This document shows, piece after piece, positions 1 to 9,054 of a stretch of 45,250 nucleotides of DNA. This DNA comes from Gammaproteobacteria bacterium (GTDB lineage Bacteria > Pseudomonadota > Gammaproteobacteria > JABCZS01). The notes beneath the pieces are model-generated. The model was not told the DNA's origin. It saw nothing but the letters and a program-made list of their open reading frames with translations, and did not search any database. The position numbers and the translations under genes were made by a program. Where the stretch lies: the NCBI GenBank assembly GCA_013289085.1, contig JABDAR010000010.1, positions 808-46,057 on the forward strand, written 5' to 3'. The number at the start of each line of letters is the position of its first letter. The stretch's first letter is position 1.

Positions 1-633
1 GTTGCCATTAGCCGATCACGCGATAAATTACGTGCTTTACAATTACTCTGCCGCCATGATATTGGCTTGCCGACAACCGGCTTTGCCAATGCAACTGATG
101 ATATTTCTGATTTAATTCGCATTGTGCAAGGTGCACCTCTTGTCGTTAAATTATTGGAAGGCTCTCAAGGTAGGGGTGTAGTTTTGGCGGAAACTCAACA
201 AGCCGCGGAAAGTGTGATTGATGCCTTTACTGGCTTAAAAGCGAATATATTGGTTCAACAATATATTCCAGAGGCCGGCGGCAGTGATATTCGTTGTTTT
301 GTAGTGGGTGATAAAGTAATTGCGGCTATGAAACGTCAGGCACCCGATGGAGAGTTCCGTTCGAACTTACATCGTGGGGGCACTGCAGAAATGATTAAAA
401 TTACCCCACAAGAGCGTAAAACAGCCGTGAGAGCTACGAAAATTTTGGGTTTAAATGTGGCTGGGGTCGATATTCTACGTTCAAATCAGGGTCCTATGGT
501 GTTAGAGGTTAATTCTTCCCCTGGTTTAGAAGGCATTGAGACAACGACGGAAAAAGACATCGCTTGCAGTATTATTGAATTTATAGAAGCCAAAGCAAGG
601 CCTAATCATTCTAAGACTAAAGGAAAAGGTTAG
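1..633 (+). CDS. rimK: Ribosomal protein S6 modification protein RimK, 5'-truncated by window edge
   Basis: ATP-grasp ligase that adds glutamate residues to the C terminus of ribosomal protein S6. The reading frame is open from base 1, so about 90 N-terminal residues lie outside the window; 210 codons remain of a roughly 300-residue family. Visible family features are the [11 protein letters not shown] stretch at the left edge, [11 protein letters not shown] (ATP-grasp lid strand), RSNLHRGG, and the metal/ATP-binding end [14 protein letters not shown]. The first ATG/TTG-like codon at 67 is internal, because residues before it match RimK. It ends in TAG at 631-633, about 60 bp before hldE. The AstE-like hydrolase two genes on is, from memory, a frequent rimK neighbour in gammaproteobacteria. 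Confidence 0.95.
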   Translation, partial: VAISRSRDKLRALQLLCRHDIGLPTTGFANATDDISDLIRIVQGAPLVVKLLEGSQGRGVVLAETQQAAESVIDAFTGLKANILVQQYIPEAGGSDIRCFVVGDKVIAAMKRQAPDGEFRSNLHRGGTAEMIKITPQERKTAVRATKILGLNVAGVDILRSNQGPMVLEVNSSPGLEGIETTTEKDIACSIIEFIEAKARPNHSKTKGKG

Positions 634-655
634 ATAACTTAATTTGTTAGATGTG

Positions 656-664
656 TGGTATAAT
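656..664 (+). promoter_or_regulatory. Extended -10 promoter element upstream of hldE
   Basis: TGGTATAAT at 656-664 is a perfect extended -10 (TGn plus TATAAT) 28 bp before the hldE ATG. No good -35 hexamer lies 17 bp upstream (AACTTA at best), as is usual for extended -10 promoters. It suggests that hldE-waaC has its own promoter and is not only read from rimK. Inferred from sequence only. Confidence 0.55.
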
Positions 665-691
665 AAGGCCACAATTTTTGGGAGTACTATT

Positions 692-2119
692 ATGCTCACA
701 CGCATTCCTTCATTTAAAGACGCCAGGGTTTTAGTTGTTGGCGATATCATGTTAGATCGTTATTGGTATGGGGCTGCTACCCGTATTTCTCCTGAAGCGC
801 CAGTACCTGTTGTAGCCATGCATCATGGCAAAATTCATCATAGTTTAGGGGGCGCTGCCAACGTTGCTGCCAATTTAGCAGCATTAGGTGGACATACCAC
901 ATTATTAGGCATAGTCGGTGATGATGAGCCCGCGTATAAACTTGAGCAAATGCTAGCCCAGCAAAACATTCAATACACATTTGAAAAAATCAGCTCTCAG
1001 CCAACGATTACTAAATTACGTATCGTGAGTCACCATCAACAACTCATGCGTTTAGATTTTGAAGAATTTTATGATGCTCATGCATTGCAAGCTTTGTTAC
1101 CCACCTATCAAGAAAAATTGGCCAATGTTGATGTAGTCATTTTATCCGATTATGGCAAAGGGACTTTAAGTCATCCAGAATTATTTATTAAAGCAGCACG
1201 CGAAATGGGTGTACCTGTTTTGGTAGATCCAAAACGCAGTGATTTTTCTGTGTATCAAGGTGCAACTTTAATTACCCCTAATCAAAAAGAATTTGAAGTG
1301 GTGGTAGGACCTTGTAAAACAGAAGCAGAGATGATCGCCAAAGGTTTAGCATTAATCGAAAAACATGAATTAGGTGGATTATTAATTACCCGTGGCGAAC
1401 ATGGCATGTTATTACTACAGCGCGATAAACAGCCATTTTCTTTAAAAGCCCATGCGCGAGAAGTATTTGATGTGACTGGTGCAGGTGATACTGTGGTTGC
1501 CATGTTAGGTGCTTCTTTAGCCGCAGGTGTTCCGCTCGAGGAAGCGACTACTTTAGCCAATGTGGCTGCGAGTATTGTGATTAGTAAATTGGGCACGGCT
1601 ACTGTGAGCCCACATGAATTAGAACAAACGTTACCCAAAATTGCAGGTCGTTTTCCCACATATTCAGAAAACGAAGTCTTAGCAGAATGTAAGCAAGCGC
1701 GCGAGCGCGGTAAAAAAATTGTGATGACCAATGGTTGTTTTGATGTGTTACATGCAGGCCATGTGGTTTATTTAAATCGTGCTAAACAATTAGGCGATTA
1801 TTTAATTGTGGCGGTGAATACTGATGAAACAGTGCGTAAATTAAAAGGCTCACACCGCCCCATTCATTCTCTAGAAGCACGCATGCAAGTATTAGCGAGT
1901 TTGTCATCAGTTGATTTCGTATTGCCGTTTAGTGAAGACACGCCCGAGCGTTTGCTAGAACTTATACGTCCAGAAGTATTGGTCAAAGGCGGCGATTATA
2001 ATATTTCAGGTGTAGTGGGTCGTGATTTTGTAGAGTCTTATGGTGGCGAAGTTGTCGTATTGCCTTCAGACTTTGATTATTCTACAACACGTATCCTCGA
2101 GAAATTGCAGGAAGAATAA
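692..2119 (+). CDS. hldE: Bifunctional heptose 7-phosphate kinase / heptose 1-phosphate adenylyltransferase HldE
   Basis: Makes ADP-heptose for the LPS inner core in the cytoplasm. The N-terminal PfkB/ribokinase-type kinase (about residues 1-320) has GGAANVA at 53-59 and the catalytic GAGDT at 263-267. The C-terminal cytidylyltransferase-like domain (about 340-475) has NGCFDVLHAGH at 347-357 and VKGGDY. At 475 residues it matches the E. coli protein (477). I chose ATG 692, preceded by GGGAGT, over an upstream in-frame TTG at 644, because the extra 16 residues are not family-like and overlap the promoter. The next gene, waaC, starts 3 bp after the stop and works in the same pathway, so the two are probably one operon. 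Confidence 0.96.
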   Translation: MLTRIPSFKDARVLVVGDIMLDRYWYGAATRISPEAPVPVVAMHHGKIHHSLGGAANVAANLAALGGHTTLLGIVGDDEPAYKLEQMLAQQNIQYTFEKISSQPTITKLRIVSHHQQLMRLDFEEFYDAHALQALLPTYQEKLANVDVVILSDYGKGTLSHPELFIKAAREMGVPVLVDPKRSDFSVYQGATLITPNQKEFEVVVGPCKTEAEMIAKGLALIEKHELGGLLITRGEHGMLLLQRDKQPFSLKAHAREVFDVTGAGDTVVAMLGASLAAGVPLEEATTLANVAASIVISKLGTATVSPHELEQTLPKIAGRFPTYSENEVLAECKQARERGKKIVMTNGCFDVLHAGHVVYLNRAKQLGDYLIVAVNTDETVRKLKGSHRPIHSLEARMQVLASLSSVDFVLPFSEDTPERLLELIRPEVLVKGGDYNISGVVGRDFVESYGGEVVVLPSDFDYSTTRILEKLQEE

Positions 2120-2122
2120 TTG

Positions 2123-3142
2123 ATGAAAGTATTAATTGTTAAACTCACCTCCATGGGTGATTTAATTCATGTTTTGCCCGCTGTGAGCGATGCTGTCAAA
2201 CAAATACCCAATATTCGTTTTGATTGGGTTGCAGATGAAGCGTTTGCTGATATTCCACGTATGCATCAAGCAGTAGATGAAGTGATAGTTACTGCAAATC
2301 GACGTTGGAAAAAAGAATTGTGGCAAAGTTTAAAAAGCGGCGAATTCATTCGCGTATGGCGCAATATCCGCAAAAAAAAATATGATATTGTGATTGATGC
2401 ACAAAGTAATTTGAAAAGTGCTGTTATTATGAGTTTTGCTAGAGGTTTACGGTGCGGTGTAGATAAAGATTGCACACGCGAGAAATTTGCACACGTTACT
2501 TGCGATAAAACTTTTCATATTCCTTTAGAGCAACATGCCATTCTTCGGCAGAGAAAATTATTTGCGGCGAGTTTAGGTTATCCAGTGCCTGAGACTTCCC
2601 CTGATTTTGGTATAGATATAGAAAAATTACCTGCATTGCCTATCACCTTACCGGATTCCTATTTAGTATTTGTCCACAGTACTACGTGGGATACTAAACA
2701 TTGGCCAGAAGGTTATTGGCAACAATTAATTCGGATGGCTGCAAGTGCGGGTTATCATGTTGTGTTGCCATGGGGTGGCGTTAAAGAAAAAGAACGCGCA
2801 GAACGTTTGGCCAGCCAATCTTCACAGGCAATTGTATTGCCGAGATTATCTATTCCACAATTAGCACGTGTGATGTGTGAATCAAAAGGTGCTGTGTGTG
2901 TGGATACGGGCCTAGGACATTTAACTGCAGCATTAAATGTGCCTGCGGTACATTTATATGGCCCTACAGATCCGGCATTAATTGGTGCTACAGGTCAGCA
3001 TCAACATCATCTCATTGCTCAATATGAATGCGCGCCTTGCTATTTGCATGAATGCAAGTGGGGAAGCGAATCTGCTTGTTTTTTGAAAAATATGAAACCG
3101 GAAAAAGTATGGTCGCATTTTTCACCTATAATTAAACAATAG
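2123..3142 (+). CDS. waaC: LPS heptosyltransferase I
   Basis: GT9-family glycosyltransferase that moves the first L-glycero-D-manno-heptose from ADP-heptose onto Kdo of lipid A, at the inner face of the membrane. Recognised from MKVLIVKLTSMGDLIHVLPA with the catalytic-position Asp13, KHWPEGYW near 193-199, DTGLGHL at 261-267 and GPTDPALIG at 280-288. Its 339 residues are close to the usual 320-340. ATG 2123 is three bases after the hldE stop; a TTG one codon upstream is less likely. The C terminus has a cysteine-rich stretch (YECAPCYLHEC, then AC), which suggests the heptosyltransferase-family tail. Operonic with hldE, which supplies its donor substrate. Confidence 0.93.
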   Translation: MKVLIVKLTSMGDLIHVLPAVSDAVKQIPNIRFDWVADEAFADIPRMHQAVDEVIVTANRRWKKELWQSLKSGEFIRVWRNIRKKKYDIVIDAQSNLKSAVIMSFARGLRCGVDKDCTREKFAHVTCDKTFHIPLEQHAILRQRKLFAASLGYPVPETSPDFGIDIEKLPALPITLPDSYLVFVHSTTWDTKHWPEGYWQQLIRMAASAGYHVVLPWGGVKEKERAERLASQSSQAIVLPRLSIPQLARVMCESKGAVCVDTGLGHLTAALNVPAVHLYGPTDPALIGATGQHQHHLIAQYECAPCYLHECKWGSESACFLKNMKPEKVWSHFSPIIKQ

Positions 3143-3166
3143 TTTTTATATAGGCAAACCACATTC

Positions 3167-4198
3167 ATGGACGATCATTCTATCACTATTTGTGACACTA
3201 CCATTGCGCCCGGAACTCAGGCTATTATTGATTTGCCCGTTTCGCCACTTTATACCCAAACACCCATGAATATTCCTGTGCATGTTATTAATGGTAAAAA
3301 ACCTGGACCCGTTTTATTAGTATGCGCAGCCGTGCATGGTGATGAAATCAATGGTGTAGAAATTATTCGTCGCTTACTCAATAAGCGTTTATTGAAATCC
3401 TTAGAAGGGACCTTGATTGCTGTGCCCATCGTGAATATTTTCGGTTTTATTTACCATTCACGTTATTTACCCGATAGGCGTGATCTGAATCGTTCATTTC
3501 CAGGATCAAAAGAAGGCTCAATGGCCTCGCGCATGAGTTATATTTTTATGCATGAAATTTTAGAACAATGTACTCATGGTATAGATTTTCATACCGGTGG
3601 CGCACATCGTACTTATTTACCGCAAGTACATGCAAATTTAACAAAAAAGAAAACATTGCGACTTGCCAAAGCTTTTGGCGTGCCCGTATTATTGGATGTC
3701 AAAGAACAAGATAATTCTCTGCGCGCCGTAGCTGCAAAATATAAAATCCCTTTTTTAATTTACGAAGCAGGTGAAGCCTTGCGTTTAGATGAGTTGTCTA
3801 TACGTGTGGGCTTAAAAGGTATACTCAATGTGATGCGTGAATTAAAAATGTTAAAAAAAACCGCGCACGCTACGCTACGTGCAAAGCCATTTATTGCCCA
3901 CTCTAGCACTTGGTTACGGGCCGAACAATCTGGACTGTTATTATCCCCCATGGCCTTAGGACATAGGGTATTAAAAAAACAAATTCTCGCTCATATTGCA
4001 GATCCTATCAGTGGCAAAAGCACAGAAGTATTATCGCCAACCAAAGGTATCATTATTGGCCGCACCCATCTGCCGCTCGTCAATGAAGGCGATGCGCTGT
4101 TTCAAATTGCTAAATTTGAAAAAAGTAAAAAAGTACTGGCGGAAGTACAAGAGTTTCATTCAGCGCATTTAGATGAGGATGACGCGCTGAATTACTGA
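3167..4198 (+). CDS. Succinylglutamate desuccinylase/aspartoacylase (AstE/AspA) family zinc hydrolase
   Basis: M14-like zinc-dependent amide hydrolase. HGDE at 57-60 supplies two zinc ligands (His57, Glu60), DLNR at 106-109 the substrate-binding Arg, and IDFHTGG with His142 the third ligand. The C-terminal third has the beta-rich extension (STEVLSPTKGIIIG, VNEGDALFQIA) typical of the larger bacterial members. True AstE acts in arginine catabolism, but no ast genes are visible. The family is often linked to rimK, three genes upstream, so a role in processing amide-linked glutamate or N-acyl amino acids is a guess. The Shine-Dalgarno before ATG 3167 is weak. The 3' end overlaps the convergent lipoprotein gene by 7 bp. 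Confidence 0.85.
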   Translation: MDDHSITICDTTIAPGTQAIIDLPVSPLYTQTPMNIPVHVINGKKPGPVLLVCAAVHGDEINGVEIIRRLLNKRLLKSLEGTLIAVPIVNIFGFIYHSRYLPDRRDLNRSFPGSKEGSMASRMSYIFMHEILEQCTHGIDFHTGGAHRTYLPQVHANLTKKKTLRLAKAFGVPVLLDVKEQDNSLRAVAAKYKIPFLIYEAGEALRLDELSIRVGLKGILNVMRELKMLKKTAHATLRAKPFIAHSSTWLRAEQSGLLLSPMALGHRVLKKQILAHIADPISGKSTEVLSPTKGIIIGRTHLPLVNEGDALFQIAKFEKSKKVLAEVQEFHSAHLDEDDALNY

Positions 4199-4683
4199 CA
4201 AGCAATAGTTTCAGTATTCATACGTAATTCAGGAATTAAATCTGATTTTGGCACTTCTATCATAATAAAAGGTTGTGAAATCATTCCTAAATTAACACAA
4301 CCTGCGCCTGGCTGTTTACGGGTTGCAAAAATATATAATTTTGTGTCTACAGCTTGTAATTTATCAATCGACATTTCATAACCACTGCTGGGCTGGTCAG
4401 AATCAACCACTGCAATCACCATGTCCTTGTTAAAATCAATCACCGGTGCTGTGATAGGGGGTTGTAAATTTTTACTGTGCTGAGCCCAGAATTCATCAAA
4501 ACTTTGCTGGGTGTCTAATTTATAAATACTGGTCATATCGGCTTGAATGCCACTGTTATTGCCGGTAGTGATGACGGCAAAATGAATCGCTGCGGGTTCA
4601 TTGCCTTTAGGCGCTGCAGGTTCTTCACTGCAACCCGTTAAAAAGGCTAAAACTAAAGAGAGTAATAAAATAGCTTTATACAT
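4192..4683 (-). CDS. Putative lipoprotein with PrcB-like C-terminal domain
   Basis: 163-residue predicted outer- or inner-membrane lipoprotein. The N terminus is a type II signal with lipobox LTGC (Cys18), followed by a short Pro/Ala/Glu-rich linker. The rest resembles the PrcB C-terminal domain (FDEFWAQH, then DFNKDMVIAVVDSDQPSSGYEMSI), a fold linked to protease complexes in spirochaetes; that link is from memory of the family. Start ATG 4683 follows AAGGAT at good spacing; an in-frame TTG at 4689 is less likely. It sits tail-to-tail with the AstE-like gene and head-to-head with the substrate-binding protein gene, so it is a single-gene unit. Confidence 0.72.
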   Translation of the reverse strand: MYKAILLLSLVLAFLTGCSEEPAAPKGNEPAAIHFAVITTGNNSGIQADMTSIYKLDTQQSFDEFWAQHSKNLQPPITAPVIDFNKDMVIAVVDSDQPSSGYEMSIDKLQAVDTKLYIFATRKQPGAGCVNLGMISQPFIMIEVPKSDLIPELRMNTETIACQ

Positions 4684-4751
4684 TATCAAATATCCTTATT
4701 TAAGATTGTTAATATATACTACATAAGACTTAATAAATAAAGGAAAATGAT

Positions 4752-5759
4752 ATGACACCCACATTTTTGCGATTGCAAGCCAAAGCGCTCACTTTATTGA
4801 TAACGGGTTTATTTTTATCCAACGTTCTATTTGCTGCACCTACGAATTTTATTAAAGCGCCGAAAAAAGTCTATCATGTGGCTATTACTCAATTTGCAGA
4901 TACCCTTGGGCTCAATGAGTCATATGCAGGTATTATTGCTGGATTAAAAGAACGTGGATATGTCGAAGGTAAAAATTTAAAAATTACTTTTATGAATGCA
5001 GAAGGGGATTTTGAAGCCACAAAAAAAATTGCAGAAGACTTTGTGAAGCAAAAACCTGATTTGATTATTCCAATTTCAACACCCTCAACGCAAGCCGTAG
5101 TTAATGCGGATTATAAGGCACATATACCCGTAGTATTCTCGACGGTCACAGATCCTGTGATCACCCAAATAGTACCATCACTGACACAATCGGGCGGATA
5201 TGTTACTGGCGTATATGATTTGCCTTCTGTTGATCAGCAAGTTGCTTTGATTCGTGAAATCATGCCAAACCTGCAAATACTGGGCGTAGTATATAACCCG
5301 AATGAGGCAAATTCTGCGCGTATATTAGAATTATTTGAAGTGACCGCAAAACCCATAAAAATCATAGTTGCGGAAGCAACTTCAGCAAGTGCGGTAAAAG
5401 CCGCAATAGAATCTTTAATGGGAAAAGTAGAAGCGGTGTTTATTCCATCCGATAGTACGGTTCAATCTTCTATGGAAGCGTTGTTAAACATTACTATGAA
5501 TAATCGGATACCTGTTTTTACGAGTGATGATGGATCTGTGCGTTTAGGCGCTTTAGCAGCTATTGCTGATAATCAATATGATGTGGGTTATCTTGCAGGT
5601 AGAAGAGCAGGTTCTGTATTATCAGGAATGGATCCTGGAAAAATGGATGTTGTTCGTATTCCACACCAGAGTTTGTTCATTAATATGAAAACTGCAGAAA
5701 AGCTGAATGTTAAAATACCTGAAAAAATATTGACTAAAGCAGCCCAGGTCATTCGATAA
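4752..5759 (+). CDS. ABC-type substrate-binding protein (TrpX/ABC_sub_bind family)
   Basis: 335-residue periplasmic binding protein with a Sec signal peptide (hydrophobic stretch LTLLITGLFLSNVLFAAP, cleavage after about residue 29). The mature part has the two-lobe type I fold of the TrpX-like family: ITQFADTLGLNESYAGIIAG, KPDLIIPISTPSTQAV, VVFSTVTDP, and a second lobe beginning near ILGVVYNPNEANS. Relatives bind aromatic amino acids or other small ligands. AAAGGAAAA precedes ATG 4752. No permease or ATPase gene follows, as the next gene is convergent. It is therefore an orphan binding protein here, whose membrane partners, if any, are encoded elsewhere. Confidence 0.85.
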   Translation: MTPTFLRLQAKALTLLITGLFLSNVLFAAPTNFIKAPKKVYHVAITQFADTLGLNESYAGIIAGLKERGYVEGKNLKITFMNAEGDFEATKKIAEDFVKQKPDLIIPISTPSTQAVVNADYKAHIPVVFSTVTDPVITQIVPSLTQSGGYVTGVYDLPSVDQQVALIREIMPNLQILGVVYNPNEANSARILELFEVTAKPIKIIVAEATSASAVKAAIESLMGKVEAVFIPSDSTVQSSMEALLNITMNNRIPVFTSDDGSVRLGALAAIADNQYDVGYLAGRRAGSVLSGMDPGKMDVVRIPHQSLFINMKTAEKLNVKIPEKILTKAAQVIR

Positions 5760-5762
5760 CAT

Positions 5763-7097
5763 TTAAGATTGCAATCGCGCTATGCGCCATTCAAAAAATG
5801 ACCAGCCTAATAAGCCTGTGGTTGCTAAGCCGCAGGCGAGTCCCCACCAAACACCTTGTATTCCCCAATCGAAAACAAATGCAAATAAGTAAGCAAGCGG
5901 CGCGCCGACGCACCAATAACCAATAATGGCAATTAGCATAGGTTTAAAGCCTTCTTCTATGCCGCGTAAAATACTAAAAGTAATGCCTTGTAAGCCGTCA
6001 AATAATTGAAATGCTGCGGCAATCATGAGTAAACCAATTGCTACAGAAATTACTTCTTGCATCTGTTCCATATTAAAATAAGTAAACAAATAAATAAACG
6101 GTTTAGGCGACAACAAAAATAAAATTGACGGCACACTCATCCATAATAATCCTAAGCACACGCCTGCACGGCCAATACTGTGAACGCGATTAAATTGTTG
6201 TAATCCATACGCTTGGCTTACCATAACCGACGTGGCATTGGCAATCCCGACAGTAACCATATAAGTTAATATCGACAATTGCATAGCAATATGATGCGCT
6301 GCTAAAGAAGTGGTGCCAAATAATCCGGCCATAAAAGTACCTAAAATAAAAAAGCCACCTTCAAAAGTGAAAATCATGCCCATGGGTATGCCAAGCCGTA
6401 GTAGTTTATAGATAAGTTTAGGATAGAAAAATTTAAAATCACGAAACAATTTGTATCCCTTAAGTTTTTTATTCAATAATATATTGATTACTAATACAAT
6501 AAACATCGCGAAAAAAACCAGACTACTCGCGATACCTAGATTAATGACACCCAAGTTTGGAAATGCATAAATAAACGCAAGATTTAAAATAATATTTAAT
6601 ACCATTGCGCCTATGGTAATCACACTAATTAACTGTGGCTGCAGAACGCCAATAGTAAAAGCGCGTAATGTCATATAAAACAAATTAGGCAGCATGCCCC
6701 ACATTAATGCTTTTAAATACAAAGATGCAGTATCTACAACAATTTGTTGTTGCCCAAGCATAATTAAAATAGGTTTTATATTCCAAAGTAAACTTCCAAA
6801 TATAATGAATAGTATGAATGAAAGAAATAAACCGGTATGAACAAACTGTTGTATGAGCGTTTTATCTTGTAAATGCGAGGTCACTTGATTGGTCAAAACT
6901 GTAATAAGACCTGTGCTAAATATTAACAATAAAGAAAAAACTGCTCCACCTAATCCAGCACCGGCTAAAGCTTCTGGACCGATTAATCCCATCATGACGA
7001 CATCAGTAAAGACAATACCAAATTGCGCCAATTGGGTCAGTACTAATGGATAGGCTAATTTGATTAGGCCAGGAAATTCACGTTTAATGGTTTGCAT
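5763..7097 (-). CDS. MATE family multidrug efflux transporter
   Basis: 444-residue inner-membrane protein with about 12 hydrophobic segments arranged as two six-helix halves. The N terminus (LIKLAYPLVLTQLAQFGIVFTD, then VMMGLIGPEALAGAGLGG) is characteristic of the NorM/MdtK branch of MATE cation-coupled exporters, and the second half repeats the pattern (LGIPMGMIFTFEGGFF, then LGTFMAGLFGTTSLAAHHIA). Substrates cannot be read from sequence. ATG 7097 is chosen because the family N terminus begins there; its Shine-Dalgarno is weak. It ends 3 bp from the convergent binding-protein gene, and no regulator lies alongside. Confidence 0.92.
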   Translation of the reverse strand: MQTIKREFPGLIKLAYPLVLTQLAQFGIVFTDVVMMGLIGPEALAGAGLGGAVFSLLLIFSTGLITVLTNQVTSHLQDKTLIQQFVHTGLFLSFILFIIFGSLLWNIKPILIMLGQQQIVVDTASLYLKALMWGMLPNLFYMTLRAFTIGVLQPQLISVITIGAMVLNIILNLAFIYAFPNLGVINLGIASSLVFFAMFIVLVINILLNKKLKGYKLFRDFKFFYPKLIYKLLRLGIPMGMIFTFEGGFFILGTFMAGLFGTTSLAAHHIAMQLSILTYMVTVGIANATSVMVSQAYGLQQFNRVHSIGRAGVCLGLLWMSVPSILFLLSPKPFIYLFTYFNMEQMQEVISVAIGLLMIAAAFQLFDGLQGITFSILRGIEEGFKPMLIAIIGYWCVGAPLAYLFAFVFDWGIQGVWWGLACGLATTGLLGWSFFEWRIARLQS

Positions 7098-7194
7098 GGA
7101 TTATAGTTAAAACCTATCGTTATATTATAAACAATCAATTTTATTAATCCCCCAATGTTTTTCATAATTAACTTGAAAAACAAGGAGGGATAAA

Positions 7195-8250
7195 ATGACA
7201 TTTCAACTCAAGGGCAAGTTAAAACAATTAGATCATCATAAAGTCATTGCAAATGCAACGCAAGGATTGGTTTGGCTCATGATTCAGGGCGCGCGCAATG
7301 CAGGTTTAATAAGCAGTGGTTATGGGATAGACAGTACGTTTCAAATGTATACAGACTGGCACAGTAAAAATAAACATAAAAAATTGCTTGCACAACTCAT
7401 AAAGCATGAGGCCATTGACTTAATACAAACTGACTTATCTTGCGATTTTAGGCGTATTCAATCCATGTTAAATATTCAAAAAAAATCGCTAAAAGATACC
7501 CTCTCAGTCCAGTATCAATATTTAATGCAATTAGAACATGATAATTATGCACGCTTGGCAAATGAATTAACAAATAAAATTACGCAATATAATAAATTGA
7601 TCTATCACTACCATCTTGTTGTTACAAGCGGATTAGCCACGGGTTTTGCACTTGACTTGTTGTATAAGATTTTGGCATTTGGGATTGCGCCACTTGCAGG
7701 AGCATTGATTTTAGGATTTTCGATGATGAATCAAATTAAAAACTGGAGTGAAGATATCCATGATTATATTAATATCTTGCAACAATGTGAGCAAAAAATA
7801 CAGTATTTAATGACTTTTGATTTTAATGAAAATAATCTGCAATTAATTAATCAAAAATTGATACAGGTGGGTCTTACGCCAATTATTGATGGGCAGGATA
7901 AAATGAAATATGTATTTCATGAAACACTGGCTATTGAAAAAATTAGAAAATTTGCCACAGATAAAATGATAGCGCATAGTTTTTGGTATTCATTTATGTT
8001 AACAGGTATGGCTTGCTTATTTTTTTGTGCAAATCCTGTGATTGGACTGAGTGTGTTTGGCACTGGAATGCTGACATATGGCTTGCTAAAATGGATGCAA
8101 CCATATGCAAATTTAACAAAAACACCAATGCTCAGTGCATTTATGGCGCAAGAGAAACCGCAACCTTCGCCATTTGCGAAAATAGCTCAGCGCGCACGTG
8201 AGTTTTGCGAAATACCAAACCCAATTCGCGGCATGGGACTGGCTTTTTAA
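7195..8250 (+). CDS. Unknown protein with two hydrophobic hairpins
   Basis: 351 residues, family not recognised. A very strong Shine-Dalgarno (AAGGAGGG) precedes ATG 7195, so translation is well supported. The N-terminal 140 residues are polar and mostly helical-looking. Two hydrophobic hairpins follow, at about 141-176 (LVVTSGLATGFALDL, then ILAFGIAPLAGALILGF) and about 262-300, separated by a charged segment of about 85 residues with coiled-coil-like character. The last 36 residues (316-351) are encoded in DNA that is also the 3' end of oxyR on the other strand. No signal peptide is seen. A membrane-inserted secreted protein or an inner-membrane protein are both possible; neither is shown. 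Confidence 0.75.
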   Translation: MTFQLKGKLKQLDHHKVIANATQGLVWLMIQGARNAGLISSGYGIDSTFQMYTDWHSKNKHKKLLAQLIKHEAIDLIQTDLSCDFRRIQSMLNIQKKSLKDTLSVQYQYLMQLEHDNYARLANELTNKITQYNKLIYHYHLVVTSGLATGFALDLLYKILAFGIAPLAGALILGFSMMNQIKNWSEDIHDYINILQQCEQKIQYLMTFDFNENNLQLINQKLIQVGLTPIIDGQDKMKYVFHETLAIEKIRKFATDKMIAHSFWYSFMLTGMACLFFCANPVIGLSVFGTGMLTYGLLKWMQPYANLTKTPMLSAFMAQEKPQPSPFAKIAQRAREFCEIPNPIRGMGLAF

Positions 8251-9019
8251 AAGGTAAATATTTCACATGTGGTGTGTTTGTTTGTGTGGCCAATTTGGGT
8301 ATCAAAGTAGTACCTAAATTTTGTGCCACCATATGACGCAAAGTTTCAAGACTTGTAGCTTGAAAGTCACTCATAAATAAGGTTTGAATATTTTCACAGA
8401 CCCTGAGTGTTTGGTCACGCATGCAATGGCCATCGGCTAACAATAATATTTTTTCTTCATTAATCTCTTTAAAACCAATTGATTTTTTATTTGCAAGCGG
8501 ATGCGCATTATTGACAGCAAAGTAAAAATCTTCTGTAAATAAAGGGATCGTTGTCAATGACTCATCGTTGATGGGTAAGGCCACTATGGCTAAATCCAGC
8601 TGGCCTTGCTGTAGTTGCTCTACTAAAGTATGGGTTTTTTGTTCATGCAACCATAATGATATTTTTGGTAATTTTTGATGCATGGTTTGCACCAGTTGCG
8701 GCATTAAATAGGGCCCTAAAGTTGGAATAATGCCAAGATGTATATCACCTGCGAGTGGGTCTTTCATGGTATGCGCATAAATTTTAATGGCTTCAATATC
8801 TTGTAAAATACGCGTAGCTTTTTCTGCAATGATGTGACCGGCAGGCGTTAAGCGTACATTTTTATTATTACGTTCAATGAGGACAATACCTAAACGATCT
8901 TCCAATTTCTTGATTTGGACGCTGAGGGTGGGTTGGCTGACGTGCACCATGGCCGCTGCCTTGCCAAAATGTAGGGTTTTAGCGACGGCCACCAAATAAC
9001 TTAAATCGCGCAGTTTCAT
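8141..9019 (-). CDS. oxyR: LysR-type hydrogen peroxide sensor OxyR
   Basis: 292-residue LysR-family regulator. The N-terminal winged helix (MKLRDLSYLVAVAKTLHFGKAA, then VSQPTLSVQIKKLEDRLG) is OxyR-like. The sensor region contains DGHCMRDQTLRVC, with Cys199 and Cys208 at the same numbers as the redox pair in E. coli OxyR, followed by the family motif ATSLETLRHMVA. Peroxide oxidises this pair to a disulfide and switches the protein to activation of peroxide defence genes. ATG 9019 has AGGTG six bases upstream; the upstream in-frame GTG at 9028 is not needed. It is divergent from dps, a classic OxyR target. Its 3' 110 bp overlap the convergent unknown gene. Confidence 0.94.
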   Translation of the reverse strand: MKLRDLSYLVAVAKTLHFGKAAAMVHVSQPTLSVQIKKLEDRLGIVLIERNNKNVRLTPAGHIIAEKATRILQDIEAIKIYAHTMKDPLAGDIHLGIIPTLGPYLMPQLVQTMHQKLPKISLWLHEQKTHTLVEQLQQGQLDLAIVALPINDESLTTIPLFTEDFYFAVNNAHPLANKKSIGFKEINEEKILLLADGHCMRDQTLRVCENIQTLFMSDFQATSLETLRHMVAQNLGTTLIPKLATQTNTPHVKYLPFKKPVPCRELGLVFRKTHVRAELFSQMAKVAVSLAP

Positions 9020-9054
9020 AGTTAACACCTATTGATATCATAAATTTAATATAT

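Noticed and set aside
4754-4761. GACACCCA at the start of the substrate-binding protein gene, and similar octamers inside MATE (6546), ispE (25715) and lolB (26285)
   Set aside because: These lie in coding sequence that aligns with the family, have no partner arm, and a few such octamers are expected by chance in 45 kb on two strands.
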